Source: Patescibacteria group bacterium (GTDB lineage: Bacteria > Patescibacteria > Paceibacteria > UBA6257 > 2-01-FULL-56-20). Taken from it: a DNA stretch of 64,000 bases. Within the stretch, counting starts at the first letter, position 1; each line of letters begins with the position of its first letter. Below the pieces are notes generated by a model that was given only the letters and a program-made list of their open reading frames with translations, had not been told where the DNA came from and made no database searches. Below are positions 15,834 through 24,266 of the stretch, piece after piece. The stretch lies in the NCBI GenBank assembly GCA_018971305.1, contig JAGXBC010000001.1, positions 1-64,000 of the forward strand. Reading direction: 5' to 3'. A program made the translations under genes and the position numbers.

Positions 15834-16724
15834 ATGGACTCATTAGAACAACAGTATCTTTCCCGCGCCAGAAACGAACTGACCGAGCATATTGTCTACC
15901 ACAAACTATCTCTGCGCGAAAAAAAGACAGTAAATCGCGAAGCTCTGGAAAAACTTTCGACCCAGGAAAAATCCCACTACGAATTCTGGAGAACTCTTTT
16001 GCCCCAAGAAACGGCAATAAAGCCCTCGGCTCTTGCTGTTTATGGAATCCCGTTGTTACATAAAATTTTCGGGGTAACTTTCACCACCAAATTACTTGAA
16101 TCGCATGAGAAGAATGCCGTCGCCAATTACGAAAAAATGTTGGCCAAAGTTCCCGATTCCCATAAGAAACGTCTAGAGCTGATTATCGAAGACGAACGCT
16201 TCCATGAACGAACTCTTATCTCCAAGCTTAAAGAAAAACGCGTCGCCTATATCGGTTTCGTCGCCCTCGGACTCTCGGATGCCATCGTAGAAATAACGGG
16301 CGTGCATGCAGGGTTTCTTGGCGTTACAGGTTCAACGCTAATCGCCGGTATCTCCGGCGTTATCGTCGGCTTCGCGGCTGCGATTTCCATGGGTGCAGCG
16401 GCATATCTGCAGGCCAAACAGGATACGGAAAAGTCCGCGGCACTTTCCGCCTTCGTCACCGGCATCTCATATATGATTTCCGTAATCTGTCTCGCTCTTC
16501 CTTACTTCCTTATTCACACGATGCTTATCGCTTTTATTACTTCCACTCTAATCGGAATACTACTCCTTGCTGCTTTCACATTTTACGGTGCGGTTGTTTT
16601 TGACAGAAAATTCTCCAGAGAGCTGGCGGAGTCGGTTTCACTTATGCTCGGCACTGCGATTGCCACCTACATCTTAGGAACATTTGTCGGTAATGTGTTC
16701 CACATAAAACAGGCAAATTTCTAG
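15834..16724 (+). CDS. VIT1/CCC1 family transporter with N-terminal ferritin-like domain
   Basis: 296 residues. The first 130 or so form a helical, Glu/His-rich region (EHIVYHKLSLREKK, EKSHYEFW, EDERFHERTL), like the rubrerythrin-type domain of MbfA-like proteins. The C-terminal half has about five helices with GLSDAIVEITGVHAG and GAAAYLQAKQD, typical of VIT1/CCC1 iron or manganese transporters. The likely role is metal export or storage with di-iron sensing; the metal is inferred. The ATG lies only 4 nt after the encoded CCA of tRNA-Pro, so maturation of the tRNA would free an mRNA that begins almost at the start codon. Confidence 0.88.
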   Translation: MDSLEQQYLSRARNELTEHIVYHKLSLREKKTVNREALEKLSTQEKSHYEFWRTLLPQETAIKPSALAVYGIPLLHKIFGVTFTTKLLESHEKNAVANYEKMLAKVPDSHKKRLELIIEDERFHERTLISKLKEKRVAYIGFVALGLSDAIVEITGVHAGFLGVTGSTLIAGISGVIVGFAAAISMGAAAYLQAKQDTEKSAALSAFVTGISYMISVICLALPYFLIHTMLIAFITSTLIGILLLAAFTFYGAVVFDRKFSRELAESVSLMLGTAIATYILGTFVGNVFHIKQANF

Positions 16725-16756
16725 TCCTTAAATTTTTTATATTATAAAATAAAACT

Positions 16757-17080
16757 ATGGACCTGACCCAAAAACACTGTATCCCCTGCGAGGGCGGCAC
16801 GCCGCCGCTTACACGAGAGGAAATAACAAAATACGCGCCCGATGCTCCGGGCTGGGAAATTGTTGATAATAAAAAAATATCCAGGGAATTCAGATTCAAA
16901 GATTTTACAGGCGCGATGAAATTTATAAACAGCGTAGCCGCAATCGCCGAAGCCGAAGGACATCACCCCGATATCTACATTTTTTATAATTTAGTCCGCC
17001 TGGAACTATCCACTCACGCGGTCAATGGCCTTTCGGAAAACGATTTTATCTTAGCCGCCAAGATCAATCGCATAACTTAG
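16757..17080 (+). CDS. Pterin-4a-carbinolamine dehydratase
   Basis: 107 residues, usual length for PCD/DCoH. HCIPCEGGTPPL at the start, then AEAEGHHPDIYIFYNLVRLELSTHA with the paired His residues and NGLSENDFILAAKI near the end identify the family, which dehydrates 4a-hydroxytetrahydropterin. No aromatic amino-acid hydroxylase is in the window, so the physiological substrate is unclear; the fold is also used as a binding partner in other systems. TATAAA lies 8 nt before the ATG. Confidence 0.92.
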   Translation: MDLTQKHCIPCEGGTPPLTREEITKYAPDAPGWEIVDNKKISREFRFKDFTGAMKFINSVAAIAEAEGHHPDIYIFYNLVRLELSTHAVNGLSENDFILAAKINRIT

Positions 17081-17090
17081 ATCCAAAATC

Positions 17091-17110
17091 AAAAAAACCC
17101 CGTAAGGGTT
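17091..17110 (-). terminator. Terminator of the small RNA
   Basis: Hairpin AACCC-TTACG-GGGTT on the minus strand, followed by a run of T (complement of seven A at 17091-17097). Confidence 0.8.
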
Positions 17111-17236
17111 CTTTTGACTCCCGCCTCAGATATCCCGGCCATTAACCAGGTGGGTGGACGCAGTTGCGATCCACGGACCGCAAAGATATTGTCCTCCCTT
17201 AGATCATTGTTTGATCCGGAATCTATAAGCGGGATT
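17091..17236 (-). ncRNA. Independent small RNA of about 146 nt, possibly 6S RNA
   Basis: A promoter (17243-17270) and a terminator (17091-17110) on the minus strand frame a non-coding transcript. Its ends pair over a long distance (CCCGC with GCGGG, AGAT with ATCT, CCGG with CCGG), closing an open middle. Inside are small hairpins GATCA-AACAA-TGATC and a terminal GTGGA/TCCAC stem extended by CGCA/TGCG. A CCCACCTGG segment near the 3' side recalls the CCACCU region of many 6S RNAs. Length and rod-with-bubble shape fit 6S RNA, which binds RNA polymerase; the identity is inferred from shape and one short motif only. Confidence 0.65.
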
Positions 17237-17242
17237 AATTTA

Positions 17243-17270
17243 ATTATAGCAAAAGAGTTGTGGCGGACAA
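17243..17270 (-). promoter_or_regulatory. Promoter of the small RNA
   Basis: On the minus strand: TTGTCC (17270-17265), a 16-nt spacer, TATAAT (17248-17243). It drives no ORF in this direction until the terminator. Confidence 0.7.
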
Positions 17271-17329
17271 GATTCTAGATCTGCCAACAGTGTTTACGTA
17301 CCATCATTTATGTTGTAAATTAAGCATTA

Positions 17330-18655
17330 ATGACTCTTTCCAGGCGCAGACGCCTGTTTTATTTGCTTTTAACCGCCTTCTTTATAATCGGGGGTGTGGT
17401 TTTATTGTACGTAAACGGCTGGCGAGTTGACTTTAAAACTCTCAAGCTGAAGAAGGTTGGGGCTATTTTTGTGCGCAGTATCCCCGAGAACTCACAAATA
17501 ACACTTGATGGACGGGAGGTACAGAATAAATCCGGATTTCTGCAGAATGGGACACTGATCAATAATCTTTTCCCGAAAAGCTACAACCTGAAACTCTCGC
17601 TCCCCGGCTACGAGGACTGGCACGAAAACGTTTCCGTGTCTCCCGCGCTGGTAAAGGAAATAAAATATGCCGTACTCGTCCCGAAAACTTACCAAGTTGT
17701 CGCCACGGGAACGATAAAAGATTTCCAAATCTTTGGTAATAATCTACTTACGGAAAATGGCAAGGGTGATTTACTTATCGCCAACCGGAAGATCGGTAAC
17801 GGCGGTCTTATAGGATGGACTAACGATTTCAACTATTTGCTATCGGAAAATTCCTCTGGCGTTTACTACTGGAACGAAATCGCTTCCGGATCGGCCAAGA
17901 ATCTCAACGCTCTCCTCAAAAAAATCGGCTTCAGTACTGCCAAAAAGTTTACCATTTCCGTAGACCCTTATGATAACAGGCGGCTTATTGTCAGCCAAAA
18001 CAATAAATTTTACCTTTTAGACGCAGAGCGCTCGTTACTGATAAACGTTTATATAGCCGAATCCGGGAAAACACTCGGAGATAAAATTACCGCATCACAG
18101 TACTATCTCGCCGCGACAGAATTGTCGCCCCGAACCAACACATCAACAATAATTATCTACGACAAATTCTTGCAAAAAATCCGCAGCACTCCGCCGGAAC
18201 TGAGTGGTAAGAATATCAGCCTGGAATGGAGCGGCAACAATAAACTCGCGATCCTGCAAAGCGACGGCGAATTATATCTCTATGACGTTTCCTCTGGTAA
18301 CGTTCCACAAAAAATCGCGGATGATGTAAAGAATTTTGCTTTCACGGATGACGGCTCGGCAATCGCAGCCCTGGAGAATAGCTCTCTGGAAGTCATATCT
18401 CTCGACCCTAACGGCAACTATTACAGATTCAACCTACCGGACGTAAAAAACGCCATTAGAGCATTCTGGTACGGAGACAGCCAACATCTTTTTATAGCAT
18501 ACCCAGGTAGAACTATGTTCTTAGACCTCGGCGACGACTCGCTCGTGAATTTTATACAGGTAGCTGATTCAAATAGCTCACAATATGAAGCGGAGGGTAA
18601 TACGTTATATTTTTTGAGGAACGATGCAATATATTCCCTGAAGTTCTCGAAATAA
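17330..18655 (+). CDS. Membrane-anchored PEGA-domain protein with beta-propeller-like region
   Basis: 441 residues. A basic N-terminus (SRRRRL) and one helix (about 9-28) anchor it with the rest outside. Residues 40-100 form a PEGA-like domain (GAIFVRSIPENSQITLDGREV to LPGYEDWHENVSV), which is thought to bind surface components. The remainder repeats short blocks such as LEWSGNNKLAILQSDGELYLYDV and FAFTDDGSAIAAL, consistent with a WD/propeller fold. It is a common CPR architecture of unknown function. It is divergent from the small RNA. Confidence 0.8.
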   Translation: MTLSRRRRLFYLLLTAFFIIGGVVLLYVNGWRVDFKTLKLKKVGAIFVRSIPENSQITLDGREVQNKSGFLQNGTLINNLFPKSYNLKLSLPGYEDWHENVSVSPALVKEIKYAVLVPKTYQVVATGTIKDFQIFGNNLLTENGKGDLLIANRKIGNGGLIGWTNDFNYLLSENSSGVYYWNEIASGSAKNLNALLKKIGFSTAKKFTISVDPYDNRRLIVSQNNKFYLLDAERSLLINVYIAESGKTLGDKITASQYYLAATELSPRTNTSTIIIYDKFLQKIRSTPPELSGKNISLEWSGNNKLAILQSDGELYLYDVSSGNVPQKIADDVKNFAFTDDGSAIAALENSSLEVISLDPNGNYYRFNLPDVKNAIRAFWYGDSQHLFIAYPGRTMFLDLGDDSLVNFIQVADSNSSQYEAEGNTLYFLRNDAIYSLKFSK

Positions 18656-18727
18656 AAACGACAAATCTTTTAACTACGGAGGTGGTCTGATTCAGAAATG
18701 TCCCGCAGCCCTTATAGAAATCATCTT

Positions 18728-19219
18728 TCAAGCAACAGTCGCTGTGCTGCGACGAGCATGGCGATATTCGTGAGCAATAAGCAGGACTACAAAAACGTCA
18801 ATAATGGTAATCGCCCAAAGAAATAGCGAATACTGGAAACTTAGCTGATAAAGCTGTGAAATTATGAAACCGATAAAAACTACGATGGCTGCGGGATAAG
18901 CCCAGAGCTTATTACGCAGAAGCCCGGCTATCAGAAAAATTTTTACGACGCCATGGGTGATAAGAATAATACTGGCATATGTCTGCAGCCCCCCGGAAAG
19001 ATTCTGCGTAACATGAAGAAGTGTGTTGACAAGCCAATCTTTGGGGTCTTCAATGAGCTCGCCGCGAAACAGATAGGGAACGATGGCATTCAGTGTTCCC
19101 GGAGAAACAAACCACAAAAATGCCCCGCCGATAATTTCTAAGGTTCCATCTATCCCCTTCAGGATAACTCCTATTTCAAATAAGTCGTGTAGTCCTCGTT
19201 CCTCGGAAATTTTGTCCAT
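18728..19219 (-). CDS. DUF2127 family membrane protein
   Basis: 163 residues from the ATG at 19219 (MDKISEERGLHDLFEIGV); an in-frame TTG further upstream is rejected because TAAAAT lies 8 nt before this ATG. LFEIGVILKGIDGTLEIIGGAFLW and THGVVKIFLIAGLLRNK are the conserved blocks of DUF2127, which has four helices. The function is unknown. Confidence 0.82.
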   Translation of the reverse strand: MDKISEERGLHDLFEIGVILKGIDGTLEIIGGAFLWFVSPGTLNAIVPYLFRGELIEDPKDWLVNTLLHVTQNLSGGLQTYASIILITHGVVKIFLIAGLLRNKLWAYPAAIVVFIGFIISQLYQLSFQYSLFLWAITIIDVFVVLLIAHEYRHARRSTATVA

Positions 19220-19278
19220 AGGATTCAATTTTAACACAAAAGAGCTCCGATTCTTCTCTTAAAATCATCTTAATAAGC

Positions 19279-19284
19279 TATAAT
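19279..19284 (+). promoter_or_regulatory. -10 box of the seven-helix protein gene
   Basis: TATAAT then 6 nt then ATG at 19291; leaderless mRNA predicted. Confidence 0.6.
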
Positions 19285-19290
19285 TGCAAT

Positions 19291-20016
19291 ATGGGCTTAA
19301 GTCTAAATTTTTATTTGTCGGCAACAGCATTGCTCGCAGGCATAGGCGGAGGGATATACTTCCTTACAGAATGGCTGTGGCACAATCGCACCTATAAATT
19401 TCTCCTCTTCTGGGCGATCGGTTTGTTCTGTCTTTTTATATTTCAAATCCCCACTATCTTAACGAACGCCGGCCGGCACCTTGTCCTTACCGATTTCAAT
19501 AAATTCTTTTCCATTATTATACCGATTTCATTTCTCGCCCTGGTATCCATTTATCTCGGAATACTTTCTTTGGTCAAACCTGTCCGAAAAAAAGTTTATA
19601 TCTCTTTTACTATCTGGATTATCGCATCGCTCGCGTATTTCGGATTTTATTTCTGGGAAAATAATGTTTTTACGAGCCGAATTCCTTTGTACGGCATGAT
19701 AATACTATTCTTTTTGCCGATACATATATTGAATTTAATCGCCGTCTCCAGGTTGTGGGCCATAACAGCCAGCGGGAAATCTGTTTCCTATAAAACCGGC
19801 CTCATATTCATCGTATTCGCTCTTTTCTGCGGATTGGCCAGGAATGCGTTATTTCTTTACGGATTTAGCGTTTATCCGCCTGCCTTTTGGTATCTAGCCC
19901 TCCAATATCCAGAGCTCTTCTGGCTGCAAATACTGGGCATAATCGGTGTTCTTACGGGATTCCTTCTGATCCACAAAACCTGCCTGGAAGATCGCAGGGT
20001 CTCTTTATCCTTATAG
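19291..20016 (+). CDS. Unknown multi-helix membrane protein (copy 1 of a paralogous pair)
   Basis: 241 residues with about seven membrane helices. No named family was recognised. It is clearly related along its length to the protein at 36304-37110: KFLLFWAIGLF/KFLLYWSLGFL, FQIPTIL/FQIPAIL, LTDFNKFFSI/LSDFNLFYSI, and YPPAFWYLA/YPPQFWFLA. The conserved FQIP, DFN and YPPxFW motifs define the family. This copy lies just outside the left repeat of the rpsI island; the other lies just inside the right one. Confidence 0.8.
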   Translation: MGLSLNFYLSATALLAGIGGGIYFLTEWLWHNRTYKFLLFWAIGLFCLFIFQIPTILTNAGRHLVLTDFNKFFSIIIPISFLALVSIYLGILSLVKPVRKKVYISFTIWIIASLAYFGFYFWENNVFTSRIPLYGMIILFFLPIHILNLIAVSRLWAITASGKSVSYKTGLIFIVFALFCGLARNALFLYGFSVYPPAFWYLALQYPELFWLQILGIIGVLTGFLLIHKTCLEDRRVSLSL

Positions 20017-20047
20017 TTATGCCCAATTAACCCAACCACAAATCCAA

Positions 20048-20677
20048 TTATGAGTTTCTGGACTTTCGTAGGGATAGAATAAATTTTGCGATAAGTTTTC
20101 GGCACGTTCCGTTTTCTCCGCGGCGATAAATACCTATCTCGCTCACAACGAAAGAAAGACCACGCCTGCCGATCATTTTAAGATCGGCCTTTCTATTGTT
20201 TGGAAATCGGGTAAGTGTTAGGTGCGGACGGTACTTTACTCCGACATCGCTGAAACCGAATTTATTCACATTCTCTCTCATGCCCCTTGGTATGACATTC
20301 AGTACTGACTTATACCTATCGCGTATAATTCCTTCGCGCAATGGATTAATAGCCTTTACCACCCTACCCTGAAGCTCAACAGCCGCTCTGTTTTTCTTAT
20401 AAAGAATTTCCGCGTAGCCTCGTCCGGAATTTCTATAACGTAAAGAATTAAACTCTATCGGAGCCATCTTCGCCGCCAAAGATTTTAACTTGCTAATCGC
20501 TTTCTTCTCGTTCTTCGCCGGAAGGTCAAGTATGTAAATGGTTATGTGCGGAACAAATTTCTTTTCACCAAGAGAAAACATACCACCCTTTTTCCGAAGC
20601 ATTGCGGAAATCTTTATGGCTTTTCTTCTTATTGCCGCTGGCGGAAGTATGGCTATGTTGTATGGGAGAACCTTCAT
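20048..20677 (-). CDS. 2H phosphoesterase (2'-5' RNA ligase-like)
   Basis: 209 residues from the ATG at 20677 (the frame also opens at a TTG one codon earlier). The two HxT motifs, PHITI near residue 44 and PHLTL near residue 152, are the catalytic signature of LigT/2H phosphoesterases, which act on 2'-5' or cyclic phosphodiester RNA ends. Length fits. It may take part in tRNA end processing; no partner gene is adjacent. It is convergent with the upstream membrane protein gene. Confidence 0.85.
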   Translation of the reverse strand: MKVLPYNIAILPPAAIRRKAIKISAMLRKKGGMFSLGEKKFVPHITIYILDLPAKNEKKAISKLKSLAAKMAPIEFNSLRYRNSGRGYAEILYKKNRAAVELQGRVVKAINPLREGIIRDRYKSVLNVIPRGMRENVNKFGFSDVGVKYRPHLTLTRFPNNRKADLKMIGRRGLSFVVSEIGIYRRGENGTCRKLIAKFILSLRKSRNS

Positions 20678-20730
20678 CAAGTTTTTATCTTATAAACAAT
20701 CCCAAGCATTAATATGGAATTTATTATAAC

Positions 20731-20756
20731 AAAAAGGCTCCGCTTTCGCGGAGCCT
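20731..20756 (-). terminator. Terminator after the displaced rpsI end
   Basis: Nine-bp stem AGGCTCCGC (20735-20743) / AGGCTCCGC complement (20748-20756), followed on the minus strand by TTTTTG. It directly follows the rpsI remnant stop codon and was probably the original rpsI terminator. Confidence 0.85.
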
Positions 20757-20760
20757 TTCT

Positions 20761-20802
20761 TTACCTCTTCGCCCACTGTGGTGCTCGGTGAGCGTTCTTG
20801 AG
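20761..20802 (-). pseudogene. Remnant of the rpsI 3' end (13 codons and stop)
   Basis: The minus strand reads LKNAHRAPQWAKR followed by TAA. The intact rpsI at 37189 ends LKKARRAPQWAKR; 11 of 13 residues agree, and the last 16 bp before the stop are identical. There is no frame for S9 upstream, so this is a displaced gene end, as left by elements that integrate into the 3' end of a conserved gene. Confidence 0.8.
20763..20778 (+). repeat. Left 16-bp direct repeat (att-like site)
   Basis: ACCTCTTCGCCCACTG, identical and in the same orientation as 37191-37206. It covers the codons QWAKR and part of the stop region of rpsI. Confidence 0.75.
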
Positions 20803-20820
20803 GTGACCAAAACGATAACT

Positions 20821-22137
20821 TCACCTGCTTCGACTGAGTATGGTCAGGTAGGGATCCTTCCAGCCAGGCCCATATGTCTGCTCGACAAGCTCGAAATGCT
20901 TGGGATCTGCAGTGGTGAGAATGCCGTCAAGGTAGCTAAGGAACGCCTCTCTGTCCCGCAAGGAGTATATGTGTGTGCCCACTCCAAGCTTCTTTTTCAC
21001 CCTTCCATCGTCGAGAAGCGCCGCGTTTTCCTTGTCGATGAACATCGCATCGCAATACGGCAGGAAGCTGGAAATCATGTCGACGTCGACGATGACGCCC
21101 TTCGATGGCGGCTGTGTTCTGCCATGAGCCGCCTGATCGGCCAACGCAGCATACAATAGGGAGCCGATACGGATACCCGGCACAAGTTCTATTTTGTCCG
21201 AGAACAGATATTCTCCTATTTTCTTAAACACTTCAGCAGGATCGGTAATGCCTTCTTTCTGCGCGGTCCATTGCATAGCCTCGATAAGCCAAACCGAAGG
21301 AGGCGGCAACAAGTCATTCAGATTCACCGTCCCATCGCGCAGAAACTTCTCCGGTGCTTGGGCCTTCCTCCTTGCAAAGTCCTGGATAACCCCCATTGTC
21401 CCCGTGGCGAATCCGTCCGTCTCTTCTTTGTACCAATCGTCGAACCCCTTTCCTGTTTCGGTTTTCCACCGTTCGAATATCTCAAGGAAGTTCTGATATG
21501 TCCTCGCCTTGCCCTGCATAACTTCCGATACTTCTTCGGCCCGCGGCTTCATGTTGATGGATATCTGAAGGCGCCCATTCCATTCGTGCAATTTCCCCTG
21601 CGCAATCTTTTCCGGAAGCGTTACGGGCGCCACATCCGGAGCACTGCGCAAGAAGTTCCCGAAATGCTCGCAGATTTGTTTCCTGATCACTTCCGAGCCG
21701 TGGTCGAATGTGATGCCTGTCGAAAGGTGCTCGTATATCCTTTGCATTGATTCGAAATAGCCCGTCGGGCCTGATTCTTCGCGATGAAAGAAAGAGTCGG
21801 GACAGACAATGAGCTGGGCCCGCACGAGAACATCCAGTTTCTTGAACACTTCTAGCCAGAATGGTTCGCGAAGCGCTGCCACGTGCTTCGGATGCTTCGG
21901 ATCAAGCGCCTTTACGAAGTTGTCTATCACAAATTGGTCTAGGTAGACAATCCTTTTTTTAATGCCTGGCAAAGGGTAATTGCGCGAATAGCCGCACGCC
22001 GTGCATTCCTTGCTATAGGATTGCTGCGAGCTTATGCTCACGAACGTCCCGAATGTCTTTTGATGACATCGTGGACAATAGATATATGGCTCGCTTATGA
22101 GCATTTTCCGAGAAAACATGATCCTCTTTTTTTCCAT
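20821..22137 (-). CDS. PIN-like nuclease with N-terminal zinc ribbon
   Basis: 438 residues. The start has CPRC and CTACG (about residues 21-24 and 45-49), a four-Cys zinc ribbon. Then comes VYLDQFVIDNF (about 64-74), with the first acidic residue of a PIN-like fold, and near the C-terminus VDVDMISSFLPYCDAMFIDKENAALL, resembling the later acidic motifs (LPYCD, D-K) of PIN-like RNases. The long helical middle is unassigned. Its place next to restriction genes suggests a defence or toxin role; this is inference. The ATG at 22137 has no clear ribosome site; AAGAGG lies three bases before an internal ATG six codons later, which is a possible alternative start. Confidence 0.7.
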   Translation of the reverse strand: MEKKRIMFSRKMLISEPYIYCPRCHQKTFGTFVSISSQQSYSKECTACGYSRNYPLPGIKKRIVYLDQFVIDNFVKALDPKHPKHVAALREPFWLEVFKKLDVLVRAQLIVCPDSFFHREESGPTGYFESMQRIYEHLSTGITFDHGSEVIRKQICEHFGNFLRSAPDVAPVTLPEKIAQGKLHEWNGRLQISINMKPRAEEVSEVMQGKARTYQNFLEIFERWKTETGKGFDDWYKEETDGFATGTMGVIQDFARRKAQAPEKFLRDGTVNLNDLLPPPSVWLIEAMQWTAQKEGITDPAEVFKKIGEYLFSDKIELVPGIRIGSLLYAALADQAAHGRTQPPSKGVIVDVDMISSFLPYCDAMFIDKENAALLDDGRVKKKLGVGTHIYSLRDREAFLSYLDGILTTADPKHFELVEQTYGPGWKDPYLTILSRSR

Positions 22138-22178
22138 GCCTATATTGTCCGTTGAATGTCGAATCCGCGCAATATCGA

Positions 22179-22205
22179 AACAACTCCGCGCGAAGCGGAG
22201 CTGTT
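22179..22205 (-). terminator. Possible terminator after hsdMS
   Basis: CTCCGC/GCGGAG stem with flanking ACA/TGT pairs and a GCGAA loop; on the minus strand followed by GTTGTTTCG, so the T-run is poor. Confidence 0.4.
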
Positions 22206-22345
22206 ATCCTGTCTGTCCAATATCTACACACTCAGCGTTTGCTCCACTGCGGGGGGAGGGCGGCGAGCCGTTATGCGAGCATCAAAATATTAGTTTTTGA
22301 ATTTATAAAGTGACACCTTACTAGACTCGGAACACCCAAGAAAGA

Positions 22346-24262
22346 CTACTCCGACCAGATCTGCGCGATTTTTTGTTTTATTTTTTCTTTAAGTTGAATA
22401 ATTTCGTCCTCCTTATCTTTGATTAGCTTTTGTTCGTTTGAGAGCTCCTCAACAATTTGTTTCTGAATCTTTAATGGGGGTAGTGGGATTTTAATCTTTG
22501 AGTATTCCGAGATCCAGAATCGTTTATGCTCGGTAAAAGCGAAGGCTATGTTTTGCATAACATAAAACACATAGCGAGCGTCGGCTTTTTCTTTCTTTGC
22601 ATGCAGGATCTTCATTGCCGATGACTTAACTTTAAATGGGAAATCCACAAACTTTGTTGCGGTCGTAAAGTCATCGAAAATGATGACCGGCAATTTGTCT
22701 CGGAAAATACCATCTTTCTCATTCGTGCGTCCGAGGATAAAAGTCTTGCCGGCCGTAAGAACGGGAGTGTCATACTCATCTTTGTAGTCGACGGAATGCA
22801 CAATGTACTTAGTTGGCTGTTCGTAGTCGAGTATCTCTCCGAGCTCAACCATTGGCCATTTAGTATCCTTTCGATCAACGGATCTTTGATAGCGATCAAG
22901 GACCAGATTGTGGTACTTATTGGATTCGATTTTTGATTTTTCCACGTACGTGACGAGCCTGCTTTTAACAGCATTTCCCGATCTCCATTCATCGAGGATT
23001 TGAAGCGCCTCCGGCAGATCATTCTCTTCGATTGGTCTTGGTTGCGCACCCAAACTCATGCCTACGTTTTCGATGTTAAGAAAGAGTAGCTCGCTTTTTT
23101 TCCTTGCTATTTCTGCATCGAGGAAAACTATAAAGTTTTTTATTCCTGTGTATGGATTAAAAGCTCCGTGGGGCAAGGAAACTACCGCCCATAATCCTTT
23201 TTCGATTAACATTTTTCTTACTTTTACGTGCACCCCAGAAGAGTTGGATACGACACCCTCTGGAACTATCACGGCCATTTTTCCTTTTACTGAAAGATGG
23301 TCCATCATGAATCTCAGAAAAAGCAATTCAGTTGCTTTCGTGCCCATGCGAACATCCTCGGTGACACTTTCCTCATCGATCACTCCCTTGAAGGGCGGAT
23401 TTGCCAAAATAACGTCGAACTTATCTTTCATCCCGCTCGTATCAGTCAACGAGTTTTGTCGCGCCAATCGAGATCTTGTCAGACCGTGGAGATGTAAGTT
23501 CATCATTCCGAACTTGATCATGTCTTCGTCACTGTCGAAGCCAGTAAACATATGGTTGAACATAAAGTTTTTCTCGTCCGCCGACAGCTTATCCATAGCC
23601 CGAGGACTACCAGCTTTCTTTAGTTTGTCACTGGTGTACTCACCGGCAATGTAACGATACGCGGCGACAAGGAAGCCAGCAGTACCGCATGCAGGGTCGA
23701 GGATTGTTTCGTTTTTCTTTGGATCAACGACTTTAACCATGAAGTCGATGATGTGACGAGGGGTCCGAAACTGACCATTTGTACCCGCCGAGGAGAGCTT
23801 GGAGAGCAAGTACTCATACATGTCTCCAAAGACATCCTTATTTCCTTCGTGGGCGATTGAATCGAGTTCTTTTGCAAAAGTCTCTGTCTCGTGCAGGACG
23901 CGGCGAAGTGTTGGCTTGTCGAAGATTTTGATGTGTGCGTTTCGGAATAGAAGTTTAATGATAGGATTTTTTGAAGTCCTTTGCAGGAGGTCGAAGGAAG
24001 TCTCAAGTGTTTTGAAAAGATCCTCCGCGTTGAGGGCAAGTAGATTTTGCCATCGAACCTTTGCGAGATCTCCAGTGAAGATCTTCTCGCTCTCGTCAGT
24101 TATGCCGAGCAATTCTGCCTCATCGTCCTTAAGCGAAAGTGCGCGCAAGAAGAGTAGATAGTTCAACTGTTCGATGATCGTTTGAGGATTAGATACACCT
24201 GCGCCAAAGATAATATCCATCAGCGCATCTATCCTTTGTTTGTAGAGTGAAATAGTGTCCAT
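22346..24262 (-). CDS. hsdM: Type I restriction system methylase fused to a single-TRD specificity domain (HsdM-HsdS)
   Basis: 638 residues. The N-terminal helical HsdM domain is followed by the N6-adenine methylase core: DPACGTAGF (189-197, AdoMet binding) and NPPF (288-291, catalytic). From about residue 469 (WPMVELGEI) the protein continues into an HsdS-like target-recognition domain (to about 600) and a coiled coil (IPLPPLKIQKQIVEEL onward). Classical HsdS has two such domains; here there is one, in the same chain as the methylase, so the complex may dimerise to read two half-sites. The gene begins 4 bp after hsdR ends. Confidence 0.93.
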   Translation of the reverse strand: MDTISLYKQRIDALMDIIFGAGVSNPQTIIEQLNYLLFLRALSLKDDEAELLGITDESEKIFTGDLAKVRWQNLLALNAEDLFKTLETSFDLLQRTSKNPIIKLLFRNAHIKIFDKPTLRRVLHETETFAKELDSIAHEGNKDVFGDMYEYLLSKLSSAGTNGQFRTPRHIIDFMVKVVDPKKNETILDPACGTAGFLVAAYRYIAGEYTSDKLKKAGSPRAMDKLSADEKNFMFNHMFTGFDSDEDMIKFGMMNLHLHGLTRSRLARQNSLTDTSGMKDKFDVILANPPFKGVIDEESVTEDVRMGTKATELLFLRFMMDHLSVKGKMAVIVPEGVVSNSSGVHVKVRKMLIEKGLWAVVSLPHGAFNPYTGIKNFIVFLDAEIARKKSELLFLNIENVGMSLGAQPRPIEENDLPEALQILDEWRSGNAVKSRLVTYVEKSKIESNKYHNLVLDRYQRSVDRKDTKWPMVELGEILDYEQPTKYIVHSVDYKDEYDTPVLTAGKTFILGRTNEKDGIFRDKLPVIIFDDFTTATKFVDFPFKVKSSAMKILHAKKEKADARYVFYVMQNIAFAFTEHKRFWISEYSKIKIPLPPLKIQKQIVEELSNEQKLIKDKEDEIIQLKEKIKQKIAQIWSE

Positions 24263-24266
24263 GATT

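Noticed and set aside
17091..17236. RNase P RNA, tmRNA or SRP RNA
   Set aside because: The conserved core words of these RNAs (for example the GAGGAAAGTCC start of RNase P RNA or the GGAAGCAG SRP loop) are absent.
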